DNA of 64,000 nt, from the NCBI GenBank assembly GCA_011009095.1, contig VTPC01090026.1, positions 172,145 through 236,144 of the forward strand, in the 5' to 3' direction. Origin of the DNA: Ignelater luminosus. Taxonomy: Eukaryota > Arthropoda > Insecta > Coleoptera > Elateridae. Below the pieces are notes generated by a model that had not been told where the DNA came from, did no database searches, and worked only from the letters and a program-made list of their open reading frames with translations. Both the position numbers and the translations under genes were made by a program. Shown here piece after piece: positions 46,481 to 57,239 of the stretch; the stretch's first letter is position 1, and each line of letters begins with the position of its first letter.

Positions 46481-49390
46481 TTATTGGGAATAAGCTTTAG
46501 ATTTCGACTTGTAAATATATGTTGTATTTGTTGTTACTAAACAGAAAACCAGACAATAATACATTCAAACATTGATCTGAATTTACAAAAATTGAACTGA
46601 AATAGATTTATGAGTAACAGTAATAAACAGAGAATACTGTTTTGAGCTGTATGCCATTCGGAAAATAATTGTAAAACATAGGTTTTTCGTGATCTGCGTG
46701 AGATTCGTTTCAGTGGACCTGTCTGATTTTGTATTTGGACGATTGAATTGTGAATTTTATAAGCAAAAATATGAATTCACCGAATTGCCCTCAATTTCGA
46801 CCAATTAAAAACTATTAAGCATTGTGAAAAGCTACTGGAGTTACTCAAACACAGCAAGAACATCACCAACGGCACCGTGCGAAAGATAAAAGGAATATAG
46901 AAAAATATTCGTGCTTTGAGTAGACAAGACTTGAAACCTTAATTTTCTGTTAATATTAATTATTCAAAGACATTAAATAAAATTAATTTGAAGTCAGTCC
47001 TTGTTGCCTTACGGTTTCAAATGTTTGCAAAAAGAAATTTCCGGACATTTTGTAGGTAACGGTAAGCTTTCCAACATTTTATTACTCGATAATAAAGAAA
47101 ACTCCACTTAGAATTACATAATTCAAAAACAACACAACATCCTTAAATTTAGCTTCTTAGACTTATTCTGTTGTTAAGTTTCTTTTAGTAGAGAAAATTT
47201 GTTTTTCCTAAAAAAATAATTAAAAAAAAAGACTCTAAATAGGACAATCTAGTTAGTCTAATCGCTTTGGCCATACAAAAATGCAAAAACGAAATAAAAA
47301 CTCAATAAGAAAAGATCGCAAAAAACACCCTAAAAAAAGACATATGAAAGATAGAGAAAAGACAAATTTCTATTAAATTTTAAAAGAATACATATACCTA
47401 CCATTCTAGGAAATGATGAAACCTTTGAAGTACAAATTAGTAAAGTTAAGAAATTTCAAAGAGTAAATTATAAAATTCAGGCAAACAGGAATATACCTTG
47501 TACCACATTCGCTAAATTAATCTTCTTCCCCGCAATTAATTCAGGTACAGCAACTCAGTTCGTGTTTGCTGAGTCCTTGTGTGTATGTTGAGTTCACATC
47601 CACTTAATCTCCGACCACACAAACTCGATCTCATCGTAATCTTACCACTATTCTCATCAAGAAAACTCAAAGAAATCAAAAAAGGAGTCACCTTCTTTTA
47701 GAGTGAATAATTTTTATCTTAAAACTGGATACAGGAAGAGAAATAAATAAGAAAGAAAACAAAAAAAAGATAAAAACTAGAAAGAGAAATAATTTCAGTG
47801 ACCGGTAAATATTTGATATGCTATAAGATGACCAAAGAAAAGTCAGATAATATTTATATATGACGTTTCTATTTTTCAGAAATTATGCGATTTATACTAT
47901 TTTGGGCAATAATAAACAATAATTATTATTATCATCAATGTCTTTTCAATTTTAAATTACCAAAACACTGTATAGTTCTAAATTTCAATTAAGATCACTT
48001 TCCACTGCGACTTTCTTTTAAATTTTGGCACCTCCACGAGATCTATAAATTACTTGAACTTGGCGCAGTGATTGAAATAGTAAATTCCTGAAAGGTGATG
48101 ATAGATCCGCAAAGGTAAAATGATAATTTAAAATTTCATCAATGCAACCCAAAAAATTTCCACTCTGATAGAAAGGTGTGAATATAGAACGTATAAGAGG
48201 ATTTCAAATATTATTAGTAGTTAATTGATTGTCCGTTGATAAAAAAATTCTAATCCTGTACTACAATGTAGATTGATGCGGGATAAGGAGATAATGAAAT
48301 TAATTTTTGTTTAATATTCAAATGCATATATTCACTGTAGGTCCTATTTCACCGTTCAGATAATTGAATTGTAATCAGCTTAACGCTCCCATAGCTAAAT
48401 CAATAATAATTCAACCTTTATGACTAGCAAAAACATTTAACATTCGTAATTGCATTTTGCACGATAATTCGAAATGTTTAATCCGATTCTACTTTATGGT
48501 TGAGTTTAATTCATTTTAATGTTTTAAAAAATACAAAACAATCCATCCGATCTAATTCAGCAACAAACCAATATAACTAGCATCACGCAAACCAACTTAC
48601 AATCCAACTCAACATGATATATGAACTACCTCCAAGTAGCGATCGTAAACGTATCCTGCATGAACACGCAGATCACCTGTTTATATCCCATCAAGTGCAC
48701 TTCATCTAACACATAAACACACGAAATAAAACCCGTCAAACATCACACACTTTCCACACTAATACCGGATAACGCACGCTAATTCCACTACCAGGACATC
48801 AAAGACTATTAACTTTAATAGCTCCTTCGGGCACATCATGGCACATGAGGATTATTATCGTTTTATTGTAGAGCACGGTGTTTTAAGAAGAGTGGTCCGA
48901 ACTCGACACACTGGGGCACACTGGTGATAATACGTGGTAAAAGAACACCATACTACAGTTAACAACAACAAATAATGCATTTAAAAGGTCAAGGCGAAAT
49001 AAACTTGAACTAATTTACACACTAAAAATATTCAGTATTCGTTAAGAACGCAAAACACGCCATCAAAATAGAGGACATGATGCGTGAAATGTATCAAACA
49101 GAAAATGTTAATGGCGCCATAAATAATGAATTCATGTCAAAATTATGATGGGCTACATCAAAAATCGTAATTTACTACAAAGTACTGTTATTATAAGCAA
49201 ATATGACGGCTTATTTATATTGGCAAAAGGATTTGTGTATATTGCCCAGTTGCGATGACATATTTGCGATTAGCAATCAGGTGGCAAAACGATACACTTC
49301 GGCATCCGATGTACACTTATTTTTATACTTCTGAATGAATGCGGTGTAGGTATAACCGCAAGCACACACACGCACACAAATTTCGGCACA
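46481..49390. other. AT-rich stretch without a recognisable gene
   Basis: No long frame, inverted repeat or known motif. Towards the right end the sequence becomes richer in CA dinucleotides (short CACACACG run at about 49364-49378) before the CpG-rich island. Confidence 0.5.
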
Positions 49391-49740
49391 TCAACTGGTA
49401 GGTGCTGATAATATCACCCTTACTAATGTACTTATATTATACTGTTGCTTCGGCACGAGGTGGAGGGAAAAAGCTTCGAGAGAAACGTAAGTAAATCGTC
49501 GCCGCAATGTTTCACGGGTGAAATAATTTAGGGCGAACGAAAAAATGTAACAGCACACGCAATCAGAAACACGCGACGACACAAAAGAAATGCTTGTTTT
49601 GGGCGCGTCCTATAACGCGGCATCGCGCTCTCCAACTACTGCTATCTGTTTAACATCAGGTCGCCGCGACGCTGCCCAGAACGGACGCCCACCTGCTCTT
49701 TGCGTCTCATATGCGAATCAGCGTTGCCAAAACTGTTGCA
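49391..49740. promoter_or_regulatory. CpG-rich island, possible promoter or first exon
   Basis: Between about 49440 and 49740 there are roughly 30 CpG dinucleotides, clustered in CGCGGCATCGCGC (49617) and TCGCCGCGACGCTGCC (49662), in contrast to AT-rich DNA on both sides. A 63-codon frame on the minus strand (49391-49582) is not recognised. On the plus strand GAGAAAC is followed by a consensus donor GTAAGT at 49487-49492. The island could be a promoter or 5' untranslated exon on either strand. No TATA box or initiator can be assigned with confidence. Confidence 0.3.
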
Positions 49741-50754
49741 CTGCTAATCGACATTAAAAAACACATCATTTTTTTTTAATTTAATATCTATAAATTTCAA
49801 ATTGGACACGTATGTTATACCGTTTATCAGGAAAATGTAAACAAAAATAAAAACAAATTTCAAACATTGAATATTTTGCACATCGTTCAAGTTTCCTGTT
49901 TTGATGATCTTATAAAAATGTGTCCCGCTTGTTTTCTTTCCATTCGTATTCTTTGCTTCTATTATTATTTTTATCATTCAGCTTGAAATTTCTTTACTTT
50001 GTAAATATTTAATTTAGTCTTAATTTCGTATCTCCTTTCTTTCGTTTGGAGAATTTTTATCAACTCGAATTAACAAAACTTTTGTATATTTGTATCTGTT
50101 TATCGTGAGTATGATGTAAAAATTTACTGACAGTGTAAAACTTTTTTCAATAACCTTGCCAGCTTCATTGTTCTTTTAAAATTTATGTTTTCAAGAAAAA
50201 AGTGTGTTTTTCTCTTTGCAGATGAGCACTCGTATAAACACAACTGTTTCTTCTATTAATCACTTCAAAATAATATACAATTCGTAGTGCTGATTTTATG
50301 TATATAAAACTTTATAACAGGTGTTCAAAATAATTTTTATTAAAAAGAACTTAGATTTAAAACAGTTAATGACACTTAAATACCTACACGTAATGTTCGC
50401 TACTAGTTACTCAAGAATGCTGGATCGACAATGTATGGAAAACAAGAACGGTCTTTATACAAATCCTTGTGACACACCAGTCTTTGTGATTTTAGTTAGT
50501 TTACAAACTAACTGAATACAGTCTATTTAAATTTTCTAAACATGATTAAAAGCTTTTTGCAAATCACAAAATGTCGTTTTATTTTTGTTGGTTCTAGTTA
50601 TGTATGAGTGTTTTACAGTAAAGCATAATTATAAATCTATTTAAATAGAACGATTTGTTAATTTTTAAAAGTAACAACACAATTGAAATTAGCTCAAAGT
50701 TGTTTGAAATCTTCTGAGTTTTACAAAAAGTCAATTAGTGTTGGAACTACTATA
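49741..50754. other. No recognisable gene
   Basis: AT-rich DNA with short frames on both strands (49744-49977 -, 50321-50515 +) that show no known motif. Confidence 0.5.
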
Positions 50755-51106
50755 TCACCAGGCCCGTAGCTCAATGTATTTGCTTGTTTTTGCAAGATAT
50801 TTAATCGAAGATATTTGCGAAACTTTAGTATACAAGGTGTAGAATTGCTTCACGCACTTCATAAGTGCAAAAATTACTGTTTTAATTTTTCCTCGGTTTC
50901 GGAAAAATGAAAATAGCACAAATAACATGTAGATTGCCCCAGAAATGAGAATGGACAGGGCTATAACCAATTCTATGGTGTTTACAGTTGCGTGGGCAAT
51001 TAATTCTACAACATCGCCATTGCTTTTACGCCAAGACAGGCTCTCTGCAGGGCATTTATCGCAATTAGTTCCGCATCATTGAATTTTTACCTAAGCGGTC
51101 CCGGGG
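50755..51106 (-). pseudogene. Membrane-protein-like coding segment, copy A of an inverted pair
   Basis: The minus-strand frame from about 51062 to 50755 reads CDKCPAESLSWRKSNGDVVE, followed by LIAHATVNT, a hydrophobic helix IELVIALSILISGAIYMLFV and then a basic stretch FFRNRGKIK. That is a plausible single transmembrane segment with a cytoplasmic basic flank. It ends at a stop just below 50755. The part 50916-51106 is repeated in inverted orientation at 51331-51512. I do not recognise the protein, and no start methionine suits the upstream part, so this looks like an exon or element fragment. Confidence 0.4.
50916..51106 (-). repeat. Inverted repeat arm A
   Basis: Reverse complement of 51331-51512 with many substitutions and a few small gaps. 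Both arms share CGCTTAGGTAAA, GGAACTAATTGCGA, AATGG(C/T)GATGTTGTAGAAT and CTCTGTCCATTCTC-like blocks in the same order. The spacer is about 225 bp. Confidence 0.85.
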
Positions 51107-51330
51107 ATTATAATATTTTCGATTTTTAAATAAATTTTGGACGTGAAAGCTAAACAAATATAACTTATTAACAAAATACCCGTTCCTCTTCTTGGGTAAT
51201 TTACTGTTAAACAATACCACAACATTCCTATTTAATCGTTGAAAAGTGTGTTATTCGTTTCTTGAAAAGGATGCCTACACATATTTAGCTTTCATGTCTA
51301 AAGTTTATTTAAAAACTGAAAGTAGCAATT

Positions 51331-51512
51331 TCGGGTGCCGCTTAGGTAAAGATTCAATGGAGCGGAACTAATTGCGACATCCGCTCTGCAGAGAACCTGC
51401 CTTGGCTTGAATTGCTTGAAAGTAATGGTGATGTTGTAGAATGGGTTGCCTACGCAACTGGCAGCTAGCTCTGTCCATTCTCTTTTTTGGGGCGCTGTAT
51501 ACTTGTACAGGT
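51331..51512 (+). repeat. Inverted repeat arm B, degenerate copy
   Basis: Read on the plus strand it holds the equivalents of copy A: NGDVVEWVAYAT and then LALSILFFGALYTCTGA in a shifted frame with a stop between. It is more decayed than copy A. The minus-strand frame 51298-51516 over this interval is probably a shadow. Confidence 0.8.
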
Positions 51513-51529
51513 GCACTAAGTTTTCGTTT

Positions 51530-52769
51530 GTCTACAAAAACCCAATATACCCTTTCGCTCTAAAATAATTAGCAAAGCAATAATTGGGCATTTCAGTTAC
51601 GTTAAATATTCACTGTTAAATTCGTATGATTGATGAACTAATTCTACATCTGTATAATGTAAATACTTACTGTTGTTTTACTACCTTTTTTTGGAAAAGT
51701 AAAAGAACGCTTTAAATAAAAAAATTAAAGAATAAATAATTAGGTATTCCAATAAATAATACAGAATTTACGTGAAAGTTATTTACTAGTAGAACCTTTT
51801 ACAAAGGTACTCGCCTCACTTTTGCATTAGCAAACTGATCGACTATCTCTTCCACATTTAAATTCTCAAAAAAATCACTTTCAATACATTACAGTACAAT
51901 CTTGATACATTGTACAAAAAACACAATTACAACTAACTACCACCAAAGTGAACCAAAGACTACCTCAAGAGGAATATCTAATTTTGAAGTTTGCAATTTC
52001 TTTTCAATTTGTTAGAATGGCACATTTGTTGTCCAGATGTTTCCGGAAAATTCTTAAAGCTCTAAGTAGAGTTTAAGCCGAAAGTGAAAGACTCAATATA
52101 AACATCTCCGGAGTTATTTGTGAAGTGCTATATAGCCCGCCCTTCAGTTGGGTTTAATTGTAGGAATGAGTATCGTTGCAAAGAATCTTGTAAAACATTT
52201 TTTACCTTGTGTACCATTATATGTAATTTGTTGGACACGCACTGCTCGCCCGCCAGCTACGGCCCTGAATATCACTAGTATTGGTTAGAAAAGTGGTATT
52301 AAATTTAGTAAGATATTTTGATAAATCTGCACCCGAATAATTTTCTATTCAAGTCAGATTTAACCAAGTTTAACGTATTTTCTTGAAAAATTACCCAAAA
52401 TAATAAGCGTAAGTAAAGGATTAGATTTGTGAATAAACAAATTTCTTTTAGTCTGTGTCCGTTTCTATGTTAATGTCTTCAAGATCAAATCATCGAGTCT
52501 TGAGATTTCTACTGACAATTTTAGACGAATGCAATATAAAAAATACGATTATCAAAAGAAATGCAAATTATTAAAAATCAATTTTCTTTCTTTAAAGTAC
52601 GTAGTAATTACTGTTGTTAAGGTGTACGAAACCTTACATGATGTCTAGAAATTTATTATTTAATCCTGGATTCAATTGAAGTCAAGAAGAAAAGTTCAAA
52701 TGCTCTTGTTAAATAAGGTTGTGGCTTCTTAAGTCTTATTAAATTTTATCTCATGTTTTTCTTTGTTTT
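51530..52769. other. No recognisable gene
   Basis: AT-rich DNA. No family motif, tandem array or splice-bounded exon was seen. Confidence 0.5.
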
Positions 52770-52975
52770 TTTAATGTTCAGTCACCAGTCTCTCTTTCCG
52801 TGGCACAATAGTCAGTTAACGAAAAGATTAAATAGGAAGTAACAAAATTCAATCTTTTAAAAAAATTTTGATACATATGCAGTACATATAGAAACTATTT
52901 GGTCCAAGATTTAAACCTGCGACTGTCGGCTTTCCCTACCGATGCTCTACCAGCTTATTTAAAGACGACACCTTT
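52770..52975 (-). mobile_element. tRNA-derived SINE
   Basis: On the minus strand, 52975-52898 has a tRNA-like layout: AGCTGGTAGAGCA (D-arm and box A region, 52945-52957), a 5-bp anticodon-type stem TCGGT/GCCGA, and GGTTTAAATC (52908-52917), which matches the box B consensus GGTTCGAATC with two changes. The anticodon loop lacks the universal T33 and the acceptor stem does not close, so it is not a working tRNA. The unrelated body runs on to about 52770, ending beyond CACGGAAAGAGAGACTGG. This is the form of a SINE whose promoter came from a tRNA. Confidence 0.6.
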
Positions 52976-53089
52976 TAAACGTCAACATCCATGATGTCTC
53001 ATTATTAGATACACAGTTTCAAGTTGTTTTATAAGATTCTTACCGTGCTCAAACATGCTGCCTAAATTCTTTATTAGTAGATAGCGTCA

Positions 53090-54340
53090 AAAACGAAAGA
53101 CATATATGGAATAACAAATAAAGAATGAAAGCTCAAATACACCTAGCTGCAGAAGAAGCAACTAGAAGAGGAGAAAATAGGACTAACTATAAAAACAAAA
53201 AACCATATTGTTGGGCAGTAAAGACAGAAGCCCAAATAAAAGAAGAGGAGAAAACTTACCAGAAGTGGCTGACCACAGGAGACCAGGAAGACAGAAGAGA
53301 ATGTAGAAGACAAACTTATGAAACAAAAAAAAAACAAGTTCTGGCAAAATGAATATAAAGATATAGATACCTAAGGTACTTAGAAGACCAAAGGCAAGAG
53401 ATGCATGGAAAACGTTCAAGAATCTTCGACAAAATACCCACGAACAGGTAAAAATAGAACCAATAAAGAAAGACAAATGGGTAAAAGTTTACTCAGAGCT
53501 GTTACAAGAAAAGAGAAGACTATACATACCACCATCTTATGAAAGAAAAGAAAGGCAGACACACGTTGAAGAGACGACTGAAAATGGAATAAGAGATGCG
53601 GAAGAACTGGTAAAGCATACCCCTACGGTTTTGATACAAAAACTAAAACTAATATTTAACGAATGTTTATTTGGTGGGAAAGTACCGAGTGAATGGAGCT
53701 CCATACATAAAACGGAATAAAAAGGATCCCAATAACTAAAACAGGGAAATATGCGTATCATCTTCTGTGGATAGGTTATACGGGAAAGTCATTTAAGACA
53801 GAATAGAGAAGCAATTGAATACATTTAAAGAACGCGGTGGATTCCGTCCGGGACGTTCATGCTCTGACAATTTTTATTATCAAACAGCTCATAGAAAAAA
53901 ACAATAGCATATAACTCTAAATGGCACATTGTGTTTGTGGAGCTTCGAAAGGCTTATGATAGTGTCGCAGTCAATAATTTATGGAAAGCAATAGAAAAGA
54001 ATGGAATAGATAATATCTACATAAATACCGTAAAATCACTCTACGAAGGCAACGAATACAGAATAGAAACAGGACAAAACTACTCATTACCATTTAAAGT
54101 TGATAAAGGTGTTCGACAACGTTGCTGTCTTTCACCAACCTCATTCAAAACTTATATAGACGAAACCCTAAAAAATTGGAACAAGAAATGTGGAATGATG
54201 AGAGTAAAAATGGACGAAAACAACATCCATAGACTTTTGTTTGCGGATGATCAAATAATTTTAGCAGAAGACATCACTTATATGATAAAAACTCTTCAGT
54301 AAAAATTAAATTATGAATCTATTAATCCTTCATTCATTAA
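53090..54340 (+). mobile_element. RTE-type LINE fragment, same lineage as 7.2 kb
   Basis: Truncated at both ends: it starts in the linker before the RT and stops just after the FADD box, without the C-terminal tail. The lineage match is the NWNKKCGMMRVKMDENN block before FADDQIILAED, closely parallel to NWKERCGGMGISVNND and FAD.QVVIA in the LINE at 7.2 kb. Confidence 0.8.
53125..54302 (+). pseudogene. RTE-type reverse transcriptase, broken
   Basis: The linker (53125-53352) is lysine-rich: PYCWAVKTEAQIKEEEKTYQ, then KWLTTGDQEDRRECRRQ. The RT begins with ERGGFRPGRSCSDNF (about 53830), VELRKAYDSVAVNNLWKAIE (53934-53993; the first catalytic Asp of the family is not evident in ELRKAYDS), FKVDKGVRQRCCLSPTSFKT (54090-54150) and FADDQIILAED (54240-54272), where both palm aspartates remain. 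From 53931 to 54302 the frame is open for 123 codons. Between 53350 and 53930 there are stops and shifts. Confidence 0.8.
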
Positions 54341-55314
54341 AATCTCAATTAGTAACACAATTTGTTATTTTTTAAATTTGACAAAAATGTCTGCGTGTTG
54401 ATCACGGCAAAAAAGCTAGCTTTAGATAATTTTTGAGTTTAAGATCTTAGAAATTTTGTGTATTTCTTCAAAGCAATGCTATAGATAACTGTCATCAAGA
54501 CTTTGATTTTGCAGTGCCCTAAGATATCAGTATCTTCTTCACTAATTTTAGATATAACTATAAATTATTGAAGAGAGAAACTAGTGAAAACCAGGTAGGT
54601 AATTATTTTAGACAAAAATTGTGCACTCTATCCAAATCAAGTATTTTCCAATTTTTTGCTTTCTTGACTACAGTACAAACTTCATTTACTGCAAATTCAC
54701 TGATTGGCGTGTTACGTTCCTAGGGTAGGAGTCGCCCGTGTGCAAGACCATTCGCAGACCCTTTTTATTGTTCAAATATCAGTTGTTAACGTATGTTCCG
54801 AAAGCTTTGATACAATTTTTGATATTTAATCTTCATGTGCTACAATAATCTAAGTTGAACAATCAGAATAAATAGAGGCCAGCGCTAAGGTATTTGGTAT
54901 TTAGTATTTGGTATCTATTAAACCTTTATTGAAGAAATAGAGAAATATTAATTTAAATTAATGCTAACCGTTCATTCTCCTTAATTACGCTCTCCATCAG
55001 CTCTTAGACGGTGGCAAAATTTACTTCTGCTAACTTTTAAAAATCATTCTACGCCATAATTGCTTTTTATTTCAAGCTTCTCATTTGTTATTATAAACTT
55101 TCCTCTACAGAATTGCCCCAAACTCTTTAAAGTATTATCGCTTTTAGGCCGCGTTTGGCCAAAACACTGTATCATCTTGAGGATGACATGTATGAAAGAA
55201 ATCGACTCATTTCACTAGACATTTACTTTCTCTATTTAACGCTTGAAATTACACACCACTAATACTTTATTGAAAGATTTAGCATTTTTTTTATATTTTA
55301 CGTTATTTGGGCAG
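54341..55314. other. No recognisable gene
   Basis: AT-rich DNA with no supported feature. The LINE homology ends at about 54340 without a clear tail. Confidence 0.5.
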
Positions 55315-56690
55315 TCATCAATATTGTCAGAGTAGCAGCAGTAGTTGGGAAGCCTAAAGCCCACCAAATAGGCCTTTATAGCCCTTTTCTACCAACCCCT
55401 CGCCATTTCCTCAACCATCTATTATTCTTTGCTCTGTTCTCCGCGCGAACCTATCTGACTTCTGTACGAAAATAAAAATGTCAGTTTAGGCTAGAGAGCT
55501 CAACTTTACCCTTGTTAAGATAACAGCCTGAAAGTTCTTAGAGCTCAGGCTCTCATAACCCTCACATTTTCCCAAAAAGTAGAAAGACGCTTCATCACCA
55601 TTCCTAAATTTAGTCTTAGTCAATCTTCTTCTACACCTACTAGTGACAGGTGCCTTCTTAAGAAGAAATAGCCTGCGGGGACCCCAATTAAAAGACTTAG
55701 GGTCTTCCGGCTCTTGTCTATTAGCCAGTTTAACTTTGACCGGTTTTATGGTCTTTTCTTGGTGGTAGCCATTTCTTCTTCTTATCTCCTTTTAAATCTA
55801 AGCCTACACGTTCAGGATTAATGAAATCTGTTGCCTTGATATTTATAGAAAAGATTCTGGTCCTAAGTAGGTATCCTCAGCCCCGAGTCTGGCGAGTTCA
55901 TCCGTCTATCCAGCAGCTCGGACAAGGTTAGCCTCCTTTATTGTAGCAAGTTCTTCCAAAGCGTCCATGCATTCCTTCTCTTGTTCTGGCTGCGCAGACC
56001 ACTTTCAGTACTTATATACTTATCTTCTGCCCCGTCATTCTTGCATCTTCTCTGCACGCCACCGAAACAATGGCATAAACTTTAGCCTGGAAGCCTCAGA
56101 GCGAAGCTCTCCTGCACATTTGGGTTTTTCGGGTAAATGCCTGCTCCCGAGGTCAGCAAGTCGTGTTGGAAATTCATCTTACTGCTGTTTCACTATTCCT
56201 TAATTTGAAATTGTAAGGAAGTACTCACTTCTTTTTCTACTGACTAGGCTATCCTGGCGTAGCCGGTGTTAAATCCATTTCCAAGCCATAACCTTGAATG
56301 CCGAATTCTAAGGTCGGCTGTTATTCCCTTTCTCTTTATCCAAATTGGGACGTCGGGCAGCTCTAATACGAGTAGAACCTCAAGTGCAGCCGTAAGCGTC
56401 ATCCTCATTGTACTGGTTATACTGGCAGGTGCCACAGTGTCGCTCGTTACCTCGTCGACATGTGACTTCCAGTTTAATCTTTTTTCCACGGTCTCTTCTA
56501 AGTAGTTGACCTTGTGCGAGCAGTAGAGGTCTACAGTATTGGAAAAGCGACCAGTGACTAACACTAGCCCGTCGTCTGCGTATACTTGAACAAGAAAGTG
56601 GTCCGCTGTTAAGCGCTCCAAAAGATCATCCATTATTGGACACCAAAGATGGGATGAAAGCCCGCTTTCCTATACCCCGGTTGTCTACAT
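55315..56690 (-). mobile_element. R1-like LINE fragment (RT, RNase H-like region, 3' end)
   Basis: On the minus strand an RT fragment is followed by a region like the LINE RNase H tail and then a 3' untranslated part containing TTTGGTGGGCTTTAGGC (about 55354-55370), a block resembling R1-clade 3' ends. It is 5'-truncated near 56690 and broken by stops. The different sequence and the presence of an RNase H-like tail show it is a different family from the element at 22.6 kb. Confidence 0.65.
56244..56633 (-). pseudogene. R1-like reverse transcriptase fragment
   Basis: The frame of 129 codons begins just inside the RT palm: MDDLLERLTADHFLVQVYAD, with an intact YADD at 56571-56582, then GLVLVTGRF, and the thumb-like VNYLEETVEKRLNWKSHVDE. 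It ends at a stop at 56244. Below it, in other frames, come RHLPEKPKCAGELRSEASRL (about 56130) and, near 55880, DSGLRIPT, in the order of an RNase H-containing C-terminus. The ATG is not a real start. Plus-strand frames here are shadows. Confidence 0.7.
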
Positions 56691-57239
56691 GGCAGCTTTA
56701 ACGCTTTTTACTTCCAGTCCAGATTTCAACCAGCTAACCAATGTAGATATCACACATAGGTTTACATAGCTTCGATATTGTCAGTGTAGAAAATTTCCCT
56801 TATTATTCGAGCTTTTTAATGTGATATAGTTATTCATAAATATTCGCACAATATCAAATACAAGTATTGACCCAACTAGATACTTTTGTAAATTGTATTT
56901 GATGATGAACTGATTTCAAAAATCTAGTCAGGGTACTGAAGTAATTTTGTTCTAACTTCAGAATTTGCTATTCACGATAAATATCAAAGCGTTTAAAATT
57001 GTTTTAAAACTTTTCAAGACATAAATGTAAATAACTACTTTCTATGTGAATCCTGTTTTGACGAACATTTGTGGAAATTTGTCGACCCCTTAATGCTGCC
57101 GCTCGCGTGCTGCGCACACCTTGCATACGCGTTTGGAACGACCCTGGGAAAAGTGTTCTGTGATGGCATACCTCTTATATGGCCACCCTGTCCAAATCTC
57201 AGTTTTGCACCAACAAAAGTAAGAGTGAGGTTATTACGT
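56691..57239. other. No recognisable gene
   Basis: The right part (57035-57240) is richer in GC and might belong to the 5' end of the piggyBac remnant, but no inverted terminal repeat could be matched. Confidence 0.4.

Noticed and set aside
52898-52972. A functional tRNA gene on the minus strand
   Set aside because: The anticodon loop lacks T33, the acceptor stem does not pair and the T-stem is imperfect; a SINE head explains it better.
53143-53476. Hydrophobic minus-strand frames that look like membrane proteins
   Set aside because: They are reverse complements of the lysine-rich LINE linker, since AAG and AAA codons read backwards give phenylalanine and leucine.
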